DNA of 64,000 nucleotides. Source: Kaistella jeonii. Its GTDB lineage: Bacteria > Bacteroidota > Bacteroidia > Flavobacteriales > Weeksellaceae. This document shows, piece after piece, positions 16,773 through 25,951 of this stretch. A model generated the notes under the pieces. That model saw nothing but the letters and a program-made list of their open reading frames with translations, made no database searches and was not told the origin of the DNA. The stretch covers positions 186,001-250,000 of the forward strand of contig NZ_JSYL01000004.1 of assembly GCF_000812865.1 (NCBI RefSeq), read 5' to 3'. Positions within the stretch are counted from its first letter, which is position 1; every line of letters starts with the position of its first letter. The position numbers and the translations under genes are program-made.

Positions 16773-17891
16773 TTAAACTTCCACGAAATAAGTATCTGCA
16801 TCTTCTGCATTGTAAGGTTCATTGATCCAAAAAATGGTCAGTAATTCTTCCTCGCCAATATTTTTGATGTTGTGCGTGTACCAGATCGGCATATCTACAT
16901 AAGCTGGTTCAGTACCATCTAAATAAAAATCTAAAACCTCATCGGAATCAATTTTTCTTAACTGAATAAGTGCTTTTCCTTTGATAACAGCAAATCTTTC
17001 TATTTTTCTGGTATGGAAATGATTTCCACGAGTAATTCCGGGAACGGTGGTTGAAAAAGAACATTGTCCACCAATTCCTAATCTGATGACTTCCACAAAA
17101 GCTCCTCTTGGATCAATATTTTGAGTGAATTTTACTGGGTAATGAGTCGCAATATCAAAATAGCAGCGGAAAGTATTGAAGAGCTGATAATCAAAACCAG
17201 TGATCAACTTTGGAATTTCTCCCGCATCAAAATATAATTTTTTATAGTTCTCTAGTTTATCTAAAACTTCAGAAACTTTTATAGCGGTGGTAAATGGCAC
17301 AACATATTGTTCTTTTGTTTCGCCACTTTGAATTTGATTAATGATTTCCTGCACCAATTCTCCAACATAAATTAATCGCACTTCACCATCAACATCGATG
17401 GTCGGATTTTCACCATGCGTTAATTTATAGCAAAATGTAGCAATAAACGAGTTGTAATTAGGTTTCCCGAAAGGTCCGAAAACATTGGGAATAATCATTC
17501 CGGTAAATTTACCGCCATTAAGTTTTGCCCAATTTGCCAGTAGAGATCGGCCTAATTTTTTGGATTTTCCGTACAAATTATCACGTTCCTCCTGAGATGA
17601 AGACGAAAATAGAAGGTGTGCTTTTGAACCAGTTCTTTCTAAAGACAAAACCAGTTGATTAACCAATTCTACGTTTTGGTGATAAATAACTTCGGGATCA
17701 GGATGCCGGTTCATGGCAGCGAGATGTACAATCACATCGCACTGTTTTACAAAATTATCTAATTGATCAGGTTGCTCAAAATATTCTTTTTGAAAATCTA
17801 TTCGTTCAAATTCCTCAGGTTTTAAACCTAAGGTATTATATAAATGAGATCCAACAAAACCGTTTTGACCTGTAATTCCTATCTTTTTCAT
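16773..17891 (-). CDS. fnlB: bifunctional UDP-sugar reductase FnlB/CapF
   Basis: CapF/FnlB catalyses the middle steps to UDP-L-FucNAc: C3 epimerisation by a cupin domain and NADPH reduction of the C4 keto group by a short-chain dehydrogenase domain. Both are seen in this 372-residue protein: GITGQNGFVGSHL (residues 5-17), VIHLAAMNRHPDP, SSSQEERDNLYGKSKKLG (catalytic Tyr-Lys) in the N-terminal 245 residues, and a C-terminal cupin with GGQCSFSTTVPGITRGNHFHTRK and YTHNIKN. The length equals the Staphylococcus aureus family size. It lies between the cupin gene and fnlC. Confidence 0.93.
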   Translation of the reverse strand: MKKIGITGQNGFVGSHLYNTLGLKPEEFERIDFQKEYFEQPDQLDNFVKQCDVIVHLAAMNRHPDPEVIYHQNVELVNQLVLSLERTGSKAHLLFSSSSQEERDNLYGKSKKLGRSLLANWAKLNGGKFTGMIIPNVFGPFGKPNYNSFIATFCYKLTHGENPTIDVDGEVRLIYVGELVQEIINQIQSGETKEQYVVPFTTAIKVSEVLDKLENYKKLYFDAGEIPKLITGFDYQLFNTFRCYFDIATHYPVKFTQNIDPRGAFVEVIRLGIGGQCSFSTTVPGITRGNHFHTRKIERFAVIKGKALIQLRKIDSDEVLDFYLDGTEPAYVDMPIWYTHNIKNIGEEELLTIFWINEPYNAEDADTYFVEV

Positions 17892-17903
17892 GAATCAATT
17901 TTT

Positions 17904-18317
17904 TTAATTAAAATAATCTGCTGGAAATCTAAATTCATCTTGTACTTCTCCCAATTCATAATCTGCAAAAACTAATAATTTCGACTGGTCGTCAATGGCT
18001 TGAATAGATGTCACAAAACCCTGTGGAATATGCAAAACATCTAAATTCTCTGCAGACAGGATAAATTCTAAAACCCTTAAATCTTTAGAAGGATTTTCCC
18101 AAGAATCAATTTCTATTAATTTAATTTTGAAAGAGCCCGAAACAGCTGAAAACCAGCGTTGTTCTATTTGGTGACCTTGCCAACCTCGGATAAAATTGCT
18201 GTCCACGTTTTGTATGGTATAAACTCTTTTGATTCCTAATGCATTGAAATCATTATTGAAACAAATTGTTCCCCTATCGTCTTGATGTCGATTGCCACTA
18301 ATGATTTTTGCTTTCAT
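17904..18317 (-). CDS. cupin-fold sugar isomerase/epimerase, WxcM-like
   Basis: This 137-residue single-domain cupin resembles the WxcM-like and FdtA-type sugar isomerases. Motifs are DDRGTICF near residue 13, VDSNFIRGWQGHQIEQRWF (the metal- or substrate-side histidine region) and HIPQGFVTSIQAI. Small cupins of this kind are often found between fnlA and fnlB in flavobacterial polysaccharide loci. The reaction is unknown; it might assist the epimerisation of the 4-keto intermediate made by FnlA. Spacing is tight (8 bases after fnlA, 12 before fnlB). Confidence 0.7.
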   Translation of the reverse strand: MKAKIISGNRHQDDRGTICFNNDFNALGIKRVYTIQNVDSNFIRGWQGHQIEQRWFSAVSGSFKIKLIEIDSWENPSKDLRVLEFILSAENLDVLHIPQGFVTSIQAIDDQSKLLVFADYELGEVQDEFRFPADYFN

Positions 18318-18325
18318 AACTATTT

Positions 18326-19366
18326 TTAATACGGATATTGCTGAACATCTTCGCCGAAAATCTCTTTTCGGATGAGTGGTAATGTAGAAATTAGTGCTTT
18401 CAATCCTTCTACTCCTTGCTGATTAGCATTGTGGGAATGGTAATCTTCAATTACTGCAATATCTTTTTCTCCCTCCGAGAAATATTTGGCATAATTCAAA
18501 TCTCTATTATCTGCTGGAACTCTGTAAAAATCGCCCATATCTTCTGCTTTCATCATTTCTTCTCGGGTACATAGTGTTTCATACAGTTTCTCACCATGTC
18601 GCGTTCCGATGATTCTCACTGGAGTTTCCTTGCCAGAAAGTTCCACTAAAGCTTTTGCCAGATCACCAATTGTTCCTGCAGGAGCTTTATTTACAAAAAG
18701 ATCACCGGCATTTCCGTTTTCAAAAGCAAATAAAACCAAATCTACTGCATCTTCCAGAGACATAAAAAATCGAGACATATTAGGATCGGTAATCGTAATT
18801 TCTTCTCCTTTCTGAATTTGATTTAAAAATAAAGGAATTACAGAACCACGCGACGCCATCACATTTCCATATCTTGTTAAACAAACAGTAGTATCGCTCA
18901 AATTTCTGGATTCTGCAACGGCAACTTTTTCCATCATCGCTTTAGAAATTCCCATTGCGTTGATAGGATACGCCGCTTTGTCCGTACTCAAACAAATTAC
19001 TTTTTTAACTTTATTGTAACCAGCTGCACGAATTACATTTTGAGTTCCTTCAACATTAGTTTTTACCGCTTGCATAGGGAAAAATTCGCAAGATGGAACT
19101 TGTTTCAAAGCTGCGGCATGAAAAATATAATCCACTCCACGGGTTGCAGTTTCTACACTTGCATAATCTCGGACATCACCAATATAATACTTTATTTTGC
19201 TGTCTTTGTAGAGATTTCTCATGTCATCTTGTTTTTTCTCATCACGGGAAAAAATTCTGATTTCTTTGAAATGGTCTGTTTTTAAAAATCTATTAAGAAC
19301 CGCAGTTCCAAATGAACCAGTACCTCCAGTAATTAGGAGGATTTTGCCGTTAATTTCTATACTCAT
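18326..19366 (-). CDS. fnlA: UDP-GlcNAc 4,6-dehydratase/5-epimerase FnlA/CapE
   Basis: CapE/FnlA converts UDP-GlcNAc to the L-configured 4-keto-6-deoxy sugar, the first step to UDP-L-FucNAc. The 346-residue enzyme has ITGGTGSFGTAV (residues 12-23), FSRDEKKQDDMR, AAALKQVPSCEFFP and STDKAAYPINAMGISKAMME, where Met replaces the usual catalytic Tyr, as in all FlaA1/PseB/CapE enzymes. It is soluble, with no membrane helices, unlike PglF in the same locus. Its start overlaps the hisF stop by four bases (ATGA), so loss of hisF translation could affect it. Confidence 0.93.
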   Translation of the reverse strand: MSIEINGKILLITGGTGSFGTAVLNRFLKTDHFKEIRIFSRDEKKQDDMRNLYKDSKIKYYIGDVRDYASVETATRGVDYIFHAAALKQVPSCEFFPMQAVKTNVEGTQNVIRAAGYNKVKKVICLSTDKAAYPINAMGISKAMMEKVAVAESRNLSDTTVCLTRYGNVMASRGSVIPLFLNQIQKGEEITITDPNMSRFFMSLEDAVDLVLFAFENGNAGDLFVNKAPAGTIGDLAKALVELSGKETPVRIIGTRHGEKLYETLCTREEMMKAEDMGDFYRVPADNRDLNYAKYFSEGEKDIAVIEDYHSHNANQQGVEGLKALISTLPLIRKEIFGEDVQQYPY

Positions 19367-20117
19367 TTAATAATATTTTTTTTTGCTAATTTTGACGGAT
19401 AACTATTTAATACCGCTTTATAAATTCCTTTAAATACGAAAAAACTACCCGCTGCAACTCCGATAATTCCGTGTCTTTTTATTACTTTTTCTATATCTTC
19501 CAGAGAACCTGCACCACCCAAAACCGTCAATGGCAGCGAAATTTTCTCTCTTATTTTATCAATTAAATTCATATCAAATCCCCTCATCATTCCATCTTGG
19601 TTGATTGAATTAATAATGATTTCACCGGCTCCCAAATTCTGAGCTTGAACAACAAAATCTATAGGATCGATGCCGGTTGATTTTTTCCCGTTGTGTGTGA
19701 AAACTTCATAACCTCCAAATAATTTTTTTTGACATCTAAAACCACAATGACACTTTGGGAACCTACTCTTTCTGCAATTTCGGTAATTAAATTGGGATTT
19801 TGCAAAACTGCAGAACTTAAGGCAATTTTCTCTATTCCTAAACCGAAAATATTTTGCGCCTGTTCCACTGTTTTCACGCCTCCTCCATAACGGCATTCTG
19901 GACTGATTTGCAATTCTTCTAATAAATTATAATCTGGTTCCAAACCTTTTTTGGTAGCGTCAATATCAAAAATTACGAGTTCATCAACTTCTTTTTCATT
20001 GAAAATTTTCACTCCGTTAATTGAATCTCCTACATATTTCGGATTGCTAAACTGGACGGTTTTCACCAAACCTTTATCTTGAATTAAAGGGGCGGGAATT
20101 ATTCTGGGTCTAAGCAT
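19363..20117 (-). pseudogene. hisF: HisF-like cyclase subunit, split by a frameshift in an A8 tract
   Basis: The N-terminal part is in one frame from the ATG at 20117 (MLRPRIIPAPLIQDKGLVK, then FDIDATKK and RYGGGVKTVEQA). The C-terminal part is in another frame to the stop at 19363 (YEVFTHNGKKSTGIDP, INSINQDGMMRGFD, LGGAGSLEDIEKV). The junction is a run of eight T on the plus strand at 19723-19730: one more base would rejoin the frames as DVKKKLFGGYEV and give about 251 residues, the normal HisF size. HisF homologues in surface-sugar loci pass ammonia to a WbpG/PseA-type amidotransferase. This may be a real mutation, a phase-variable tract or a sequencing error. Confidence 0.88.
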
Positions 20118-20122
20118 GTAAT

Positions 20123-20344
20123 TTACAATTTTGCAAAATTATGCAATAAAATCTCCCCGAAATGGTGACTTTTCTCCGGATGAAACTGAACGCCAAATTT
20201 ATTTTGATGATGAACAGCGGAAGCGAATTCAATTCCGTAATCTGAAACCGCAAGAAAATCTTCTGAATGATGACAATGGAAATAATAAGAATGTAGAAAA
20301 TAATGGTCATTAAAAATATTTTTATTATCGGTGTAAAACCAGAT
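20123..20344 (-). pseudogene. hisH: HisH-like glutaminase, C-terminal remnant
   Basis: Reading the minus strand gives 73 open codons ending at the stop 20125-20123 and closely matching the end of HisH: FNDHYFLHSYYF, SDYGIEFASAV and VQFHPEKSHHFG, which carries the catalytic His and Glu. An in-frame stop at 20347-20345 bars this frame upstream; a further piece (RQFFKSGFT) seems to lie in another frame just upstream. The N-terminal two thirds with the catalytic Cys is missing. No start codon or promoter is evident. It lies 5 bases before hisF, the usual hisH-hisF spacing. Confidence 0.85.
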
Positions 20345-20457
20345 TTAAAGAATTGTCTTTTTTTCTCGAAATAAATGATAATATTCAAAATCTCGTTTCA
20401 TATTAATTATATTTTCTGCTACATTTTTTTTGAATAAGTTTAAAATAATCATAACGG

Positions 20458-21474
20458 CTACAAAATATTTAACAATTCATCTATGTTATTTTTTACCAAT
20501 GATTTCGAGGCGGCTGTTTCAGTAGTAATTGCTTCCTGAAAAGCACTCTCTATGGCTTTTTCGTCGAGAGGATCAAAAATTAAACTTGGTTCACAAACTG
20601 CATATAAATAAGGTAAATCAGCGCCAATAACTTTACAGCCGTTTTCAATTGCCTCTACAATACCCAATCCGAAACTTTCTGCTAAAGACGGATAAATTAA
20701 ATATTCGCACGACTGGTAAATTGCTCCCAAAGAATCACGATCAACAAAACCGATATTTTCTATAGGATAATTTAATTGTTTTTTCTCTTCAATGAATTTA
20801 CATAATTCTTCAAAATCCGTATTTACAGTGATAATAAGTTTTCCGCACTTGTTTTCATCATAAAATTTACAAAAGGCATTAATCAGTCTTTTATGATTTT
20901 TATGCGGAGTCGCATTACTTATATATACAAAAGAATTTTTTTCCCTTTTGACTTGTGCGTTATTTATTATTTCTGGATAGTAAGGAAGAATCAGGATTTG
21001 GTCATCATCTACCTTAAATTTATTTTGAAAGTTTTTCTTAATCACTTCCGTCTGCAAGATCCAAAAATCAGAATTTTTAAAAAGAATTTTTAAGACACTC
21101 CTTTTTAAAGAAAACAAAAATTTGTGAACAACATGCATATCTTGTGGGACACTGATATAAAGTTGTTGATGAAAATAGGTATAAACTTTTGCTTTTAATC
21201 TAATATTGGGAGGTAAGTCTCCGAAACAAAGAACTGAAGTAAAGCGATCCTGATATTTGGTATAGAATTGATGACGCTTTACCAATGAAGCTTCTAAAAA
21301 AAGGACTTCATTTTTTGTATTTTTCAGATAGGGAACGGTGTTTTCAACTCTTTTATCAAGGAGGTAAAAGCATTTTTTTCCAGAAGCTTCTAACTCAACC
21401 AAAAGGTAATCTAATAGTATTTTTCCGCCGCTGTTATTGATGTACATTGCATCAATAAGTAGTTCATTTCTCAT
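20458..21474 (-). CDS. glycosyltransferase family 4-like
   Basis: This 338-residue protein looks like a GT-B glycosyltransferase. The C-terminal half carries the typical nucleotide-sugar region: VYISNATPHKNHKRLI near residue 185, IGFVDRDSLGAIYQSCEYLIYPSLAESFGLGIVEAIENGCKVIGAD (conserved EX7E region) near 245-290. The N-terminal half is less conserved. Sugar specificity cannot be assigned. It is upstream of the hisH remnant and downstream of a 0.7 kb gene-free gap, so it stands slightly apart from the other transferases. Confidence 0.82.
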   Translation of the reverse strand: MRNELLIDAMYINNSGGKILLDYLLVELEASGKKCFYLLDKRVENTVPYLKNTKNEVLFLEASLVKRHQFYTKYQDRFTSVLCFGDLPPNIRLKAKVYTYFHQQLYISVPQDMHVVHKFLFSLKRSVLKILFKNSDFWILQTEVIKKNFQNKFKVDDDQILILPYYPEIINNAQVKREKNSFVYISNATPHKNHKRLINAFCKFYDENKCGKLIITVNTDFEELCKFIEEKKQLNYPIENIGFVDRDSLGAIYQSCEYLIYPSLAESFGLGIVEAIENGCKVIGADLPYLYAVCEPSLIFDPLDEKAIESAFQEAITTETAASKSLVKNNIDELLNIL

Positions 21475-22191
21475 TACTAAATTAAGTTATGCAATATTAA
21501 AAAAAAGCAAGTTAACCTTCATATTAAAATTCAATTTAATAAGATTATTATCACTATAAACTAATTTTAACATATTATTGTGTTTGCCTACAGATTTTCT
21601 TAATATTTATAGATTTCATTAAATCTTAAAGATTAAGAAAATCAAAAATTTAAAAATGCAAAAATACTATATATTATTTGTTTTTTGTTTATTTCAAATG
21701 ACCTGATAAATCTTCAAGCCCTTTAAGTTAAAATAATCAACAATGTTTTGATTTTAAAATATTTCGAAGATAACCGCTAATAACCTCAATCTTCATATTG
21801 TTGAAAAGGGAAACTGTTTTCGAATTATCTAAAAATAAACGATTGTGAAAATAAGTGATTAAAAGCACTGCAAATTTTAATTTATTATATATTACAAACG
21901 ATGTCTATTGAATAGTAATGCCGTAAGGAATTTTTACCTATCACCTGGAATAAAATAAAAATCACCCTTGGATGGTGTTTCCTAAAATAAATATTAGCAA
22001 TTGATATTCTCTTTTTCTATGCTATCAGCTAAAAATTCGAGGAGCACCTTATCTCTGCTGGCATTTATAAATTATTTTTTACAAAATTCATATTCTATAA
22101 CTAAACATTTGATTTGAAGAAAGTTAAGGATAATATTGAGTAAGTTCTATTTACCGTTAAATCTGTCCAGTGTCCTAGAACAATTGAATTA
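21475..22191. other. 717-base gene-free gap inside the polysaccharide locus
   Basis: This is the only large gap in an otherwise tightly packed series. It is very AT-rich, with stops in all frames. Short open pieces on the minus strand (for example near 21790-21980) do not resemble any family I recognise. No terminal inverted repeats, transposase motifs or strong terminator were seen. It may be the scar of deleted genes. Confidence 0.5.
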
Positions 22192-23490
22192 TTATTTTAT
22201 AATAATTGAATTGTTCTTTTTTATTTTTTCAAAAGTTAATTTCTTTTTTAATGTTCGCGGAGTAAAATTAATTTTCGAATTATTAATTGAGTTACCCTGA
22301 TATTCTATTAGCTTAAAATCTTCATCAGAAGAAATACCCGCAATATCAAAATTAAAAATATTGTTCTCTGTTCTATTTTTTAAGTTTAAAGGTTCTACAA
22401 CACTTCCCACGGCACCCATCCAAATTTTAGTATCTACCGCACCAACATTTCCTCTAATAGTAGTATTGGTATCTTTGGAATAGTTGGATAGAAATGCAAA
22501 AAACAACGGATCTGCTTTGTACCAAACTTTATTGTTCTGATCTTTATTGATATATTTATTATCAATTGTTTTATCTAAAGTAAAACGGTAATTACCCCCA
22601 ATAACTCTAGAGAAAGAAACGTATTGCTGCGAATTTGTTAATACTGCATCTACATCCATTACTAACTTAGAGCCTGGTTTCACATTTTCTGTGGGAACGC
22701 CAAAACTCATTGAAAAGCCTTGGAATGTTCGATCTGCTTCCATTTGAAGTTTTATGTTGATATTTCCTTTTAGTATATCACTCACAGAAACTGCATCAAA
22801 CCTAAATCCATAAGCACAATTTTTCACTTTGATGTTGGTAGCGAGTAAACTTCCTTTGACGCTATCAATATTCGGATCGAATTGCAAAGTCAATCCTTTT
22901 CCACCGTCGATATAATTCCCCTTGTCGATTCCAGGAAGATTATAAATGTAAATATTATCTAACACAATATTATCAAAACCATTGGTGATCGAAATGCCAT
23001 TGGAACCAGCTTTTTTTGTTGAAGACAATTTCGCAGTAATATCAAAATTTTTGATTGTTAGATTCTTCACCATATTGAGTTGTAGAACATCTGCTCCAAA
23101 TACTGAAGCCGTTTTTAAAATAGTTCCTCGCCCGTCGCCAAAAATAGTTATTGATTTACAATCCTTCATTTGGTTTCCTTTACCTTCTTCTTGTCGAAAT
23201 GGAAAGTTTCTAACCCCTACATCATAAGTTCCTTTGGGGAAATAAAGATCATATTTATTTTCAATACAATATTCGAAAGCTTTTTTAATATTAAGCCAGC
23301 GCTCATATTTAACTTCATCGGTTTCTGAAGATCCTTTGATAGGAAAAACTTGAAATTGCTCAATATTAATAATTTTATTGTGCGAAGTATCAGATTCAGT
23401 ATTTAATTTAGGAAGATTATTTCCCATACAATTAAAAACTACGAAGCTTGAAAACACCACAAAAAACGAAATAAAAATATATTTAATCAT
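22192..23490 (-). CDS. pectate-lyase-like beta-helix lipoprotein
   Basis: This 432-residue protein starts with a hydrophobic signal (about residues 3-20) ending in a lipobox-like SFVVFNC with Cys21, so it is probably a lipoprotein. The body resembles the right-handed parallel beta-helix of pectate lyase/GH28-type proteins: RWLNIKKAFEYCIENKYDLYFPKGTYDVG near residue 65-95, FGDGRGTILKTA near 135, and repeated strands such as LTIKNFDI and IVLDNIYIYN. Such proteins cut or bind polysaccharides outside the cytoplasm. In this locus it might trim or anchor the exported glycan. No catalytic residues can be assigned. It overlaps the upstream gene by 8 bases. Confidence 0.72.
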   Translation of the reverse strand: MIKYIFISFFVVFSSFVVFNCMGNNLPKLNTESDTSHNKIINIEQFQVFPIKGSSETDEVKYERWLNIKKAFEYCIENKYDLYFPKGTYDVGVRNFPFRQEEGKGNQMKDCKSITIFGDGRGTILKTASVFGADVLQLNMVKNLTIKNFDITAKLSSTKKAGSNGISITNGFDNIVLDNIYIYNLPGIDKGNYIDGGKGLTLQFDPNIDSVKGSLLATNIKVKNCAYGFRFDAVSVSDILKGNINIKLQMEADRTFQGFSMSFGVPTENVKPGSKLVMDVDAVLTNSQQYVSFSRVIGGNYRFTLDKTIDNKYINKDQNNKVWYKADPLFFAFLSNYSKDTNTTIRGNVGAVDTKIWMGAVGSVVEPLNLKNRTENNIFNFDIAGISSDEDFKLIEYQGNSINNSKINFTPRTLKKKLTFEKIKKNNSIIIK

Positions 23491-24691
23491 TTATTTTAAA
23501 AAAGTCTTTAAGATCAATTATTAATTTCTTGATTTGCGAAATATAATTCTTATTGTTCATTACAAAATTCTTTCCATTGTTACCAAATGTTTCTAATTCG
23601 TCTGTATTTTTTTTCAAACAATTTTCTATTGATTGTTTAAATCCACTGACAGATTCATCCTCTATAAAATAAAATTTATCTTGGTAGTCATCTGGAATCC
23701 CCAAAAGTCTTGTCGTAAGAATTGCTGTACCAGAAGATAAATATTCCATTAATTTAGAAGGGAAAGAATATTTCGTAAATTCTTCGTGACTAAAACGCGG
23801 ATTAATAAGTAATGTCGCTTTTTTCTGATAATTTAAAATTTCAGTATTGGGTCGGTTCCCGAAATATTTTATCCGTTTGTCTTTCGTCGCATAATCAATG
23901 ATGTCAGCAGTCATATCACCTCCTCCGAAGAGCCATAATTCATAATCTCCCTCAATTTGCGTGAAAGCAGTCAGTAGATTTTTGATACCAAATTTCTCAA
24001 AAAGTGAACCAGAGTATAAGACGGCTTTTGGAAAAGATTTGTGAGGTAATTCAACTGTCTTTTTTTTTACGTCAACGAATCCCTCTATAATTGTAAAAGG
24101 TTTATTAGGATAAATATCACTCATATACTTGGTGATAAATACGTAATAATCAACTAAAGCATTTAATTTATTTGCTAAATAAATATAGGCGGGTATTAAT
24201 TTCCGTTTCAGAAAACTCCCGTCTGTCGTATATGAAAAACTGTGAGCAGGAAGATCTGGAACGAACGAAACAAATTTAATATTACTAAAAATTTTAAAAG
24301 GAATGATCGCAAATAGAAATGGCAAATAGATCGATGTAAAGACTACAATTTTCTTTTGATTTTTATTTTCTCGATTCCAGTTTATCATCATTAATACTAG
24401 ATCAAATGCGATGGTCAACTGTTTTAAGAAAAAGATATTAATAAACTTTAAATATTGAATTCCATCAATATTTCGTCGGTTCCATCTCAAGGTTTTACAT
24501 CGAGGATACATTCCGATCGGAGCTAAAAAAACATGGTCAATATCTGGGCCCAAATTTTCTTCAAAACCTGCTTTAATCATTTTAGAGTATTTAACTGCAG
24601 CCACTGAAATCTTAGCATTTTCATCCGATATTTGATTATATTTTTCGATTAAACCGCTCTCTAGGAATATCCCGACAACTAAAATTTTCAT
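23483..24691 (-). CDS. glycosyltransferase (GT4-like)
   Basis: This 402-residue GT-B type transferase has VVGIFLESGLIEKYN at the N terminus, a central basic/hydrophobic patch (residues 85-130) suited to membrane contact, and C-terminal GT4 features: VLYSGSLFEKFGIKNLLTAF, LWLFGGGD, YFGNRPNTEILNYQKKATLLINPR and SFPSKLMEYLSSGTAILTTRL with the conserved Glu. The substrate is unknown. The ATGA overlap with the polymerase gene upstream points to the same transcript and probably the same repeat unit. Confidence 0.85.
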   Translation of the reverse strand: MKILVVGIFLESGLIEKYNQISDENAKISVAAVKYSKMIKAGFEENLGPDIDHVFLAPIGMYPRCKTLRWNRRNIDGIQYLKFINIFFLKQLTIAFDLVLMMINWNRENKNQKKIVVFTSIYLPFLFAIIPFKIFSNIKFVSFVPDLPAHSFSYTTDGSFLKRKLIPAYIYLANKLNALVDYYVFITKYMSDIYPNKPFTIIEGFVDVKKKTVELPHKSFPKAVLYSGSLFEKFGIKNLLTAFTQIEGDYELWLFGGGDMTADIIDYATKDKRIKYFGNRPNTEILNYQKKATLLINPRFSHEEFTKYSFPSKLMEYLSSGTAILTTRLLGIPDDYQDKFYFIEDESVSGFKQSIENCLKKNTDELETFGNNGKNFVMNNKNYISQIKKLIIDLKDFFKIND

Positions 24692-25938
24692 CGCTTTATT
24701 TTTAAGTTAAGATAAATCCAAAGCGGAATCCACAATATAAATGATATCAACAAACCACCTACCTGACTATAAAAAATAGACATTAATGGAATTTGTATCA
24801 GCAACACGATTAAAAAAAGATTTTTTAACTTGATTCCATTTTCTTTTGGTCTCATTCTTTTAACCACAACGAAATAAAGTAGGCAAAAAATGATACTGCC
24901 TATAATCCCATAATCATAAACAGTATATGCGGGAAACCCATTAAAACTATAAGAATAATGTCGCGGCCATAATTTTGCCCTGTATTTATTTCGTTCATAA
25001 GTTTGCATTGGGGTAGAAACAAAGCCAAGAATGCTTTCAAAAGTCAATGTACCTCCAAAACCTTCTCCTTCATATAACTGAAGTACTTCATAACCATTGA
25101 AAAACCCTTGAGAAGTGTAATCTAGATAGCCATAAACTACAGGATCTTGCGTGATGGCTTCAACAGGAATACCTTTCGAATAAGTTTTCGATGATTTAAC
25201 ATCCTGCTCAAACCGCTGTTGGGAAATATTGATGAAATAAGCTGTTGCGATGAGCCCTAGAAAAATGAGTGAAAACTTTAAAATTCTTTTAAATCGTGGA
25301 GCTAAAGTTCCATATAATAAAAATAAAAAAGAAATGTATAACAATGCATATTGAACTACCACCGCTCTGGAAAAAAACGTAAGTCCATATAAAACAATAT
25401 TGAAGGAGAGAAGAAAACAAATCACCGAAAGCCAGACTTTCTTTTTGTACAAATAATAAAAATGCAATGGGAGGATAAAATAGGAGAAATAATAAAAAAT
25501 AATTGCAAAATTAAAAAAAACTGGCGGGAAAGGAAGTTTGTTATAGTAAAAATCGACCGAAACACCCTCTGCATATTTGAACTCATTTATGTCTTCAACC
25601 GTTGTTTGCACAGTGATTGCGGCAATTAAAAAAACAACGAAGACTATTGAATTAATTCCAATTAAAAAGTAGGTTATTATTTTTAATTTTTTGGGATCAA
25701 TATCAACAATATCTTTGGTTTTGTAGTAATATTTCCACGGTAGTATAATCAATAAGAGAAGCAAGAGCATTAAAAAAAGCCAGCCATAATCACTTCCTGT
25801 CTCAACCTTCATTTCCCGACCCAAAAAATAGGTTCCGATAATTGATACTAATTGAACAACAATCAAAAGCACCGCTAACGATTTGTTTTTTAACAATAAT
25901 AAAAATAATACGGAAAAAATAATAAGAATTAATGTCAT
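24688..25938 (-). CDS. wzy: Wzy-type oligosaccharide repeat-unit polymerase
   Basis: This 416-residue protein has about 12 hydrophobic helices and a large hydrophilic loop around residues 225-315 (with QQRFEQDVKSSKTYSKG, GFFNGYEVLQLYEGEGFG and ARLWPRHYSYSFNG-like stretch). That topology is typical of O-antigen/capsule polymerases that join lipid-linked repeat units in the periplasm. Sequence conservation in this family is poor, so the call rests on topology and on its place beside a flippase and transferases. Confidence 0.78.
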   Translation of the reverse strand: MTLILIIFSVLFLLLLKNKSLAVLLIVVQLVSIIGTYFLGREMKVETGSDYGWLFLMLLLLLLIILPWKYYYKTKDIVDIDPKKLKIITYFLIGINSIVFVVFLIAAITVQTTVEDINEFKYAEGVSVDFYYNKLPFPPVFFNFAIIFYYFSYFILPLHFYYLYKKKVWLSVICFLLSFNIVLYGLTFFSRAVVVQYALLYISFLFLLYGTLAPRFKRILKFSLIFLGLIATAYFINISQQRFEQDVKSSKTYSKGIPVEAITQDPVVYGYLDYTSQGFFNGYEVLQLYEGEGFGGTLTFESILGFVSTPMQTYERNKYRAKLWPRHYSYSFNGFPAYTVYDYGIIGSIIFCLLYFVVVKRMRPKENGIKLKNLFLIVLLIQIPLMSIFYSQVGGLLISFILWIPLWIYLNLKIKR

Positions 25939-25951
25939 TTATATAATTTTT

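Noticed and set aside
19363-20117. HisF and HisH as histidine biosynthesis genes
   Set aside because: No other his genes are near, and the context of a sugar amidotransferase and surface-sugar genes fits the surface-glycan paralogues instead.
20131-20313. 60-codon plus-strand ORF opposite the hisH remnant
   Set aside because: It is the antisense shadow of conserved HisH codons and is Asn-rich without any family features.
20110-20388. 92-codon minus-strand ORF that looks like a hydrophobic membrane protein
   Set aside because: It is the wrong frame of the hisH remnant; the frame one base over reads as the conserved HisH C terminus.
21475-22191. Insertion sequence remnant in the gene-free gap
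   Set aside because: No inverted terminal repeats, target duplication or transposase-like reading were found by eye.
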